Source of the DNA: Cyclobacteriaceae bacterium
Lineage (GTDB): Bacteria; Bacteroidota; Bacteroidia; Cytophagales; Cyclobacteriaceae
Assembly (NCBI GenBank): GCA_025358195.1
Contig: JANYKP010000224.1
Location: forward strand, 1-10,918
Reading direction: 5' to 3'
DNA length: 10,918 nt
In this document: in pieces, positions 6,770 to 10,918 of the stretch
How the letters are laid out: each line of letters begins with the position of its first letter
Numbering within the stretch: position 1 is the first letter of the stretch
Translations under genes and position numbers: made by a program
The notes under the pieces: generated by a model
What the model saw: the letters and a program-made list of their open reading frames with translations, nothing else
Database searches by the model: none
Told to the model about the DNA's origin: nothing

Positions 6770-7884
6770 GAGTGTTGCGAATTTTGTTGGAAAAGGAATT
6801 TCGACAAGTGTTTCGTGACCCTGCTATTCTTCGCATAATTTTTTTGATGCCGATTATTCAGTTGTTGATCATGCCACTCGCAGCGGATTACGAAGTAAAA
6901 AATATAAAATTATGTGTTGTGGATTTTGACCGATCTTCCTATTCTCAAAAATTAGTGAACAAAATTGCGGCGACGAAATATTTTCAGTTGGTTGACTATA
7001 CCGATTCCTATCAAAAGGCCCTGATCTATATTGAAAAGGATGAAGCCGATCTGGTGCTGCAAATACCTTCTTCGTTTGAAAAACAATTGGTGAAGGAAGA
7101 CCAGGCAACGGTGTTCATGGCCCTCAACGCTATCAATGGTGTGAAGGCAAATCTGGGCGGAGCGTATTTGCGCAGTATCATTGGCGACTTTAACCGGGAG
7201 ATACGGTTGGAATGGCTGCAGTTTCCCCGATTAAGTCCTCAGCCAACGATTCAGGTTTCAGCAATCAATTGGTTTAACCCACTTATGAACTACCAGGTTT
7301 TTATGGTGCCTGGCATCCTGGTAATCCTGGTGACGATGGTCGGCGCTTTTCTTTCTGCGCTTAACATCGTTAAAGAGAAAGAAATTGGCACGATCGAACA
7401 GATCAATGTCACGCCTATCCGGAAGTATCAATTTATTTTGGGCAAACTCATCCCGTTTTGGGTATTGGGACTGATCATCCTGACGATCGGATTGATCATA
7501 TCATGGGTCGTGTACGGAATTGTGCCGGCTGGTAACGTATTCACGATTTACATTTTTGCAGCAGTGTATTTATTGGCTGTACTCGGCATGGGTTTGTTGG
7601 TTTCCACGTTTGCCAATACGCAGCAGCAAGCGATGCTCCTTTCATTTTTTCTGATGATGACGTTCATCTTGCTCGGCGGGTTGTACACATCGATCGACAG
7701 CATGCCTCCATGGGCGCAAACCTTTACAAAATTCAACCCGGTTTCCTATTTCATTGAAGTTATGCGCATGGTTGTGTTAAAGGGGAGCAGCTTATATGAC
7801 ATTCGAAATCATCTTTTCATCGTGTTTGTATTTGCGGTGGTGCTCAACAGTTTTGCTGTTTGGAATTATAAGAAGAGAAGTTAA
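6766..7884 (+). CDS. ABC-2 type permease 2 (YbhS/YbhR-like)
   Basis: Second half of the permease dimer, 372 residues, homologous in plan to permease 1. It begins MRVLRILLEKEFRQVFRDP and has a first helix at about 25-42 (MPIIQLLIMPLAADYEV). A periplasmic domain of about 130 residues and five further helices follow. The coupling segment KEKEIGTIEQINVTPI matches the ABC-2 family, as do STFANTQQQAM and LGGLYTSIDSMP. The ATG start shares the ATGA overlap (6766-6769) with the stop of permease 1. It is the last gene of the operon; no convincing hairpin terminator follows the TAA at 7882-7884. Because the two permeases differ, the exporter is a heterodimer, in keeping with two different ATPases. Confidence 0.92.
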   Translation: MRVLRILLEKEFRQVFRDPAILRIIFLMPIIQLLIMPLAADYEVKNIKLCVVDFDRSSYSQKLVNKIAATKYFQLVDYTDSYQKALIYIEKDEADLVLQIPSSFEKQLVKEDQATVFMALNAINGVKANLGGAYLRSIIGDFNREIRLEWLQFPRLSPQPTIQVSAINWFNPLMNYQVFMVPGILVILVTMVGAFLSALNIVKEKEIGTIEQINVTPIRKYQFILGKLIPFWVLGLIILTIGLIISWVVYGIVPAGNVFTIYIFAAVYLLAVLGMGLLVSTFANTQQQAMLLSFFLMMTFILLGGLYTSIDSMPPWAQTFTKFNPVSYFIEVMRMVVLKGSSLYDIRNHLFIVFVFAVVLNSFAVWNYKKRS

Positions 7885-7938
7885 AGTACCCCCGTGAATA
7901 GCATCCGCAGGTTACGCACAGTAGTAGAAATGCATGCA

Positions 7939-7963
7939 CGCAAAGACCGCTAAGAGCGCAAAG
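7939..7963. repeat. Period-9 CGCAAAG/CGCTAAG/CGCAAAG repeat
   Basis: Three copies of CGC(A/T)AAG start at 7939, 7948 and 7957, an exact 9-base period, 55 bases after the end of the efflux operon. Clusters of CGCAAAG units recur in intergenic DNA of many Bacteroidota as I recall, so this is probably a dispersed repeat element. No function can be assigned from this copy. Confidence 0.6.
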
Positions 7964-7976
7964 CCCTAAGCACTAA

Positions 7977-8023
7977 CTGTTCAGTTCTGTACTTAGCCTG
8001 TTCATTTTTCAACAATCCTGTTC
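7977..8023 (+). promoter_or_regulatory. Three CTGTTC repeats phased by about two helical turns
   Basis: CTGTTC occurs at 7977-7982, 7998-8003 and 8018-8023, with start-to-start spacing of 21 and 20 bases, so all copies face the same side of the helix. The first copy lies in the short palindrome AACTGTTCAGTT. Direct repeats with about 21-base spacing and a central GTT resemble LytTR-family response regulator sites, a group common in Bacteroidota; the match to the published consensus is only partial. The repeats lie 105 to 150 bases before the small membrane protein gene. Confidence 0.35.
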
Positions 8024-8069
8024 GGCTGGTGAGCTTTCCGGGACACCTAAACCCAGGAAAAACGTTGTT

Positions 8070-8101
8070 TTGGCCTATTTAAAATCTCAGAACGATTTTT
8101 G
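8070..8101 (+). promoter_or_regulatory. Possible Bacteroidota-type promoter for the small membrane protein
   Basis: TTG at 8070-8072 and GATTTTTG at 8094-8101 are separated by 21 bases and resemble the -33 TTG and -7 TAnnTTTG elements of Bacteroidota promoters, with one mismatch in the -7 box. Transcription would start near 8108, about 20 bases before the ATG. Such short, degenerate matches occur by chance in A/T-rich DNA. Confidence 0.25.
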
Positions 8102-8127
8102 ATCGTATCCGGCAAACGGAAAAAACA

Positions 8128-8439
8128 ATGGCCACCCGCAACGCCTCTTCTTCGTCAACTGTTTTACTTGCAATCATTCTCATCATCACCTTTCCAATTT
8201 GGTTTGCCGTAGGGGCTGCACTTTTTGGAGTTGTAATGGGATTGTTCGGGGTCGCTATTGGCGTGATTGCCGCCATTTTCGGCGGGCTGAGTGCACTCAT
8301 TGCATTGCCTTTCAAATTACTTTTTGGCTGGCACTCAGGCTGGCATTGGTTTCCCCATATCCACTTTAATGGTTTTGTGATGATTGCGGTTTTCATCGTT
8401 GCAGCTCTTTTTGTCCGCGGTAGAAAAGGTAATCGGTGA
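8128..8439 (+). CDS. Small glycine-rich membrane protein of unknown function
   Basis: I do not recognise a named family. The 103-residue product starts at ATG 8128, with an A-rich stretch before it. It has a short polar start (residues 1-10) and one long hydrophobic stretch, about 11-66, that is probably two membrane helices and is dense in small residues (FAVGAALFGVVMGLFGVAIG), a pattern that favours close helix packing. A His/Trp/aromatic segment, WHSGWHWFPHIHF (about 68-80), follows. A last helix lies at about 82-95, and the protein ends in the basic tail RGRKGNR. The three His pairs and Trp residues sit at a membrane boundary and could bind metal or heme, but that is speculation. It stands alone, downstream of the pump on the same strand but 243 bases away and probably with its own promoter, and it converges on the gene at 8482-9504. 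Confidence 0.75.
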   Translation: MATRNASSSSTVLLAIILIITFPIWFAVGAALFGVVMGLFGVAIGVIAAIFGGLSALIALPFKLLFGWHSGWHWFPHIHFNGFVMIAVFIVAALFVRGRKGNR

Positions 8440-8480
8440 TCGGTTTTATACTGGTTACTGATTACCGAATACCGATCACC
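8428..8480. terminator. Overlapping inverted repeats between convergent genes
   Basis: GGTGATCGGT (8435-8444) and ACCGATCACC (8471-8480) form a perfect 10-bp stem. GGTAATCGGT (8428-8437) and ACTGATTACC (8457-8466) form a second stem with one G-U wobble. The two share bases 8435-8437, so they exclude each other. The element fills the whole gap between the stop at 8437-8439 and the minus-strand stop at 8482. Its position suits a bidirectional terminator, but no T-run follows on either strand, so it may instead be a dispersed repeat. Confidence 0.45.
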
Positions 8481-8481
8481 C

Positions 8482-9504
8482 CTAATTGATCTTCGTTTCT
8501 AACTTGAATCCCATAACATGATTCCGCAGTGCGTCGAGCCAGTCTACATCAGCGTCCCATTTGGTGCCTAGAAAAATATTTCCATTTCCGATGTGCCGGA
8601 AATAAAACTTATAGACTTCTGTATCTGCGGGAATGGTCTTGAGTTGGAGTTGCCCGTTTGGAAATGCTATGGATGCGTAAGCGCTTTCGGACCGGGTCAT
8701 GTCGTAACCTAGTATTTCTCTTGCAGCTTTTCCGCGCGTGTGCACAAAGCAGAGCACGTACAAAAAGCCTTGCTTCTTTAACTCCTTTTCATCAGCGCCG
8801 TTTTCGGTAATCTTATATTTGAGCGGATAATTATTCTGAAAGAATTGTTCCAGTTCATGGTCCATCGTTTCGTTTCCAAATTTTGGGACCGCAAGGTTGT
8901 CCACCTTTAGATCAATGGCGTAAAATTCCTGACGGCTGCCCGGCATGGGATTGACTGAAATATCGGTTTCGGGAAATTCATTTACCAAAAAATTTTGCTT
9001 CTTCTGACTTCGCCAGGAATCCTGGAAGGCTGTGCGCAAGAGTTCGTTAAGACGGTCTTTTTCAATGCGCCACGCTGGAAGGGTCCCATCAAAGAGACCA
9101 TTCTTTGGATCAAAGGCCACGGTGACAAGTTGGAAGCCGGTGGTTGACTTTTCAAAAAAAATCAGATACTTGATCTGACGTGAGGCAAAGTATTCTCCGA
9201 AAGCCTTCGTTACATCTTTCCCAGCCATCACCACGTCGGTTTCAAAGTAGGCCACTGCATCAATTCCGATTTGCTGAAAGGCCCGCTGGATTTCTTCGAG
9301 TTCACTTTGAAGAAAGGTATAATCATGGAGCACCACCGATCGTGAGGCAAGCAGATCTGGCGGAACTGTTTCAGTGAACGAAAGTCCCGAGGTAGCGTGA
9401 GTTTGTGAAAAAAGATTGTTGGATAGCAAAAGGACGAACAAGACAGTCCACAAAGCCCTTGACGTCTCTTTTCTTTTAGCCACACTTGTCAGAATAAAAT
9501 TCAT
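8482..9504 (-). CDS. Secreted/periplasmic protein of unknown function
   Basis: I do not recognise this protein. From ATG 9504 it has 340 residues; the frame extends to a GTG at 9531, but starting at the ATG (MNFILTSVAKRK) gives a more normal signal peptide: a basic start, hydrophobic WTVLFVLLL and the Bacteroidota-style end NNLFSQ. The mature part shows two alternating alpha/beta regions. One is at about 45-145 (VVLHDYTFLQSELEEIQRAF, IDAVAYFETDVVMAGKDVT and IKYLIFFEKS), the other at about 190-330 (EFYAIDLKVDN, FLYVLCFVHTRGK and YKFYFRHIGNGNIFLG). There are no membrane helices after the signal, no C-terminal sorting domain and no enzyme motif that I can name; only one Cys is present in the mature part. 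It starts 31 bases after the Rieske gene stop on the same strand, so co-transcription is likely and a functional link is possible. It is probably exported to the periplasm. Confidence 0.75.
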   Translation of the reverse strand: MNFILTSVAKRKETSRALWTVLFVLLLSNNLFSQTHATSGLSFTETVPPDLLASRSVVLHDYTFLQSELEEIQRAFQQIGIDAVAYFETDVVMAGKDVTKAFGEYFASRQIKYLIFFEKSTTGFQLVTVAFDPKNGLFDGTLPAWRIEKDRLNELLRTAFQDSWRSQKKQNFLVNEFPETDISVNPMPGSRQEFYAIDLKVDNLAVPKFGNETMDHELEQFFQNNYPLKYKITENGADEKELKKQGFLYVLCFVHTRGKAAREILGYDMTRSESAYASIAFPNGQLQLKTIPADTEVYKFYFRHIGNGNIFLGTKWDADVDWLDALRNHVMGFKLETKIN

Positions 9505-9535
9505 TCTTATTAAACGCAGAAATACCAACACTATT

Positions 9536-9856
9536 TTAAATTCCTATAAAAATGCCTTCCGGATCTTCTTTCACTGGATAGGTAACCAAATCACGGGATC
9601 GCTCGGCACATTCGCGGCCGGTTTTCAGATTGAACTGCTGGCCGTGCCACGGGCAGACGATCTCGCCTAAAAAATTGACAGCGCCTTTGCTCAGCGACTC
9701 TCCATTGTGGGGGCAGGTATCCTCTACGGCCAACAATTGAAGATCGCCCCGCACCAGGCAAATGCGCTTACCTCGGACGATGAGCAGCCGTGGCTGTTTC
9801 GGTACCAGTGCCTTCTCCATTTCAACAACCGAAGAAAAAATTTTGACCCAATCCAA
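9536..9856 (-). CDS. Small Rieske [2Fe-2S] ferredoxin-like protein
   Basis: Soluble electron carrier or redox partner with one Rieske cluster. The cluster ligands are Cys48 and His50 in TCPHNGESL and Cys68 and His71 in CPWHGQQF, with 17 residues between the motifs, as in NirD-like and dioxygenase-ferredoxin Rieske domains. The 106 residues are just one Rieske domain, with no signal peptide or transmembrane helix, so it is cytoplasmic and not a cytochrome bc subunit. The start appears to be TTG 9856: MDWVKIF matches the usual opening strand of the domain, an in-frame stop lies a few codons upstream, and the first ATG (9820) would delete that strand. Its partner reductase or oxygenase is not in the window; the gene is followed by the secreted unknown protein. 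Confidence 0.88.
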   Translation of the reverse strand: MDWVKIFSSVVEMEKALVPKQPRLLIVRGKRICLVRGDLQLLAVEDTCPHNGESLSKGAVNFLGEIVCPWHGQQFNLKTGRECAERSRDLVTYPVKEDPEGIFIGI

Positions 9857-9943
9857 GGAAGTATTTTGTGAAGTCTTTTTTTTATCTTACTTGTTCTCTT
9901 CCGTTACAAATATGAAAAAATTATGGATGTGTCTTGGGGCTTG

Positions 9944-9973
9944 AATTGCCACGGCCTTAAGGCCGTGGCAATT
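9944..9973. repeat. Perfect 30-bp palindrome
   Basis: The arm AATTGCCACGGCCTT (9944-9958) is followed at once by its exact reverse complement (9959-9973), giving a 30-bp palindrome with TTAA at the centre. As RNA it would fold into a very stable GC-rich hairpin. On the plus strand only a short T-run (9972-9975) follows and on the minus strand none, so it is a weak candidate for a terminator. Its place between divergent genes (Rieske to the left, dehydratase to the right) also argues against a simple terminator role. A dispersed REP-like palindrome is the likeliest explanation. Confidence 0.7.
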
Positions 9974-10018
9974 TTGTGATAACAAATTGTTTTTTAACAA
10001 CAAACAGTAAACAAAGAA

Positions 10019-10918
10019 GTGACCTTACCAGAACAGATAATCGAAGCAGAGAAGAGGATACGACCTTATCTAAGGGAGACACCGCTGGAATATTCCTATG
10101 TACTGACCCGCATGACGGGAAGTGACGTCTATCTTAAACTGGAGAACCTGCAGATCACCGGATCATTCAAGGCCAGGGGAGCGCTGAACAAGATCGCATC
10201 GCTTAAAAACTCAACAGCAAAAATAGTTACTGCTTCTACCGGGAATCATGGTTTGGGGGTGGCGAATGCTTTGTCCGTAGTAAAAAAAGAAGGCACCATC
10301 TATTTGCCACACGATGCCTCTGCTGCAAAAGTGGAAGCCATACGCATGCGCGGAATTCCCGTTGAATTTTATGGCGACAACTGTGAAGAAACAGAGCGAT
10401 ACGTCCGTGCGCTGGCGGAGAAGACCCATCAGATTTATGTATCGCCGTACAATGACATCGAAGTGCTGGCCGGCCAGGGAAGTATCGGAGTGGAGCTATA
10501 CCGGCAGTTGCCGGACATGGATTGTGTTTTTGTTTCCGTTGGCGGAGGTGGTTTAATAGGAGGCATTGCGGCGTATTTGAAATCTGTTAATTCGAACATA
10601 GAAATCGTTGGCTGCCTGCCGGAAAATGCTCCGGCGATGTATGAATGCATCCAAGCGGGAAAAATTATTGACGTACCGGAGAAACCTACTCTTTCCGATG
10701 GCACGGCCGGAGGGATCGAAGCCGGATCCATTACGTTTGAAATCTGTCAACGGTGTGTGGATGATTACATGTTGGTAAGTGAAGATGAAATACTGGCGGC
10801 GATGAAGATTGTTCTTTTGCACCATCATCTCATTATTGAAGGCTCGGCGGGTGTGGCGGTAGCGGCGCTGTTGAAGGCGAAGGAAAAGTATAGTGGAAAA
10901 AAGGTTGCGGTTATTATT
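10019..10918 (+). CDS. PLP-dependent threonine/serine dehydratase-family enzyme, 3' end missing
   Basis: Fold-type II PLP enzyme; members deaminate threonine or serine to 2-oxo acids or racemise serine. The frame opens after a TAA at 9995-9997 and its only sensible start is GTG 10019, giving exactly 300 visible residues. ITGSFKARGA holds the Schiff-base Lys51. STGNHGLGVA (residues 73-82) is the substrate-carboxylate loop, and GGGGLIGG (175-182) is the PLP-phosphate glycine loop. IIEGSAGVA lies near the right end. The C-terminal 'S/C-GGN' motif that would contact the PLP ring nitrogen lies beyond the window. A family length of about 310-330 residues leaves little room for an ACT regulatory domain unless it continues, so it resembles catabolic TdcB, serine racemase or EutB-like members more than biosynthetic IlvA. 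The exact substrate cannot be settled here. The upstream gap carries the 30-bp palindrome. Confidence 0.92.
   Translation, partial: MTLPEQIIEAEKRIRPYLRETPLEYSYVLTRMTGSDVYLKLENLQITGSFKARGALNKIASLKNSTAKIVTASTGNHGLGVANALSVVKKEGTIYLPHDASAAKVEAIRMRGIPVEFYGDNCEETERYVRALAEKTHQIYVSPYNDIEVLAGQGSIGVELYRQLPDMDCVFVSVGGGGLIGGIAAYLKSVNSNIEIVGCLPENAPAMYECIQAGKIIDVPEKPTLSDGTAGGIEAGSITFEICQRCVDDYMLVSEDEILAAMKIVLLHHHLIIEGSAGVAVAALLKAKEKYSGKKVAVII

Noticed and set aside
9504..9531. GTG at 9531 as the start of the secreted unknown protein
   Set aside because: It adds nine hydrophobic and basic residues in front of an ATG that already begins a normal signal peptide, and it would lie only four bases from the Rieske stop.

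Overview
The window looks like chromosomal DNA of a Bacteroidota bacterium, most likely a Cytophagales-type lineage. This is inference from gene content and style. The efflux operon has separate TolC, lipoprotein adaptor, two ATPases and two ABC-2 permeases. Signal peptides end in the Bacteroidota-like 'GQ' or 'SQ'. Clear Shine-Dalgarno sequences are missing before most starts. There are no rRNA or tRNA genes, CRISPR arrays, integrases or transposases.

Layout. Positions 2-1414 (+) hold the 3' part of a long-type acyl-CoA dehydrogenase (fatty acid beta-oxidation). A 350-base gap follows, containing a good intrinsic terminator (1602-1641). Positions 1765-7884 (+) form one tightly packed operon for a tripartite ABC exporter: TolC-like outer-membrane channel, HlyD-type lipoprotein adaptor, ATPase 1, ATPase 2, permease 1 and permease 2. 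It matches the E. coli YbhGFSR type, except that the two ATPase domains are separate genes and the operon carries its own outer-membrane channel. Its substrate cannot be read from the sequence; drugs or other amphiphiles are likely.

The main anomaly is in ATPase 1 (3986-4908). A one-base frame change near 4370 splits it into an N-half with Walker A and a C-half with Walker B. The ABC signature LSGG is left in a frame that neither half reads. Motif comparison suggests this LSGG belongs to the only fully canonical ATP site of the ATPase1/ATPase2 pair, so the lesion would be expected to disable the pump unless it is an assembly error or is recoded. All other operon genes are intact.

After the operon, 7885-8127 is non-coding. 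It holds a period-9 CGCAAAG-type repeat and three CTGTTC repeats spaced 21 and 20 bases apart, upstream of a small glycine- and histidine-rich membrane protein (8128-8439, +). That gene converges on a minus-strand pair: a small Rieske [2Fe-2S] protein (9536-9856) followed by a secreted protein of unknown function (8482-9504). The gap at 9857-10018 contains a perfect 30-bp palindrome. The window ends inside a PLP-dependent threonine/serine dehydratase-family gene (10019 to the edge, +) that starts with GTG.

No clearly new multi-gene system is visible. The best leads are the split ATPase with its asymmetric ATP sites, the helically phased repeats before the small membrane protein, and the Rieske/secreted-unknown pair.
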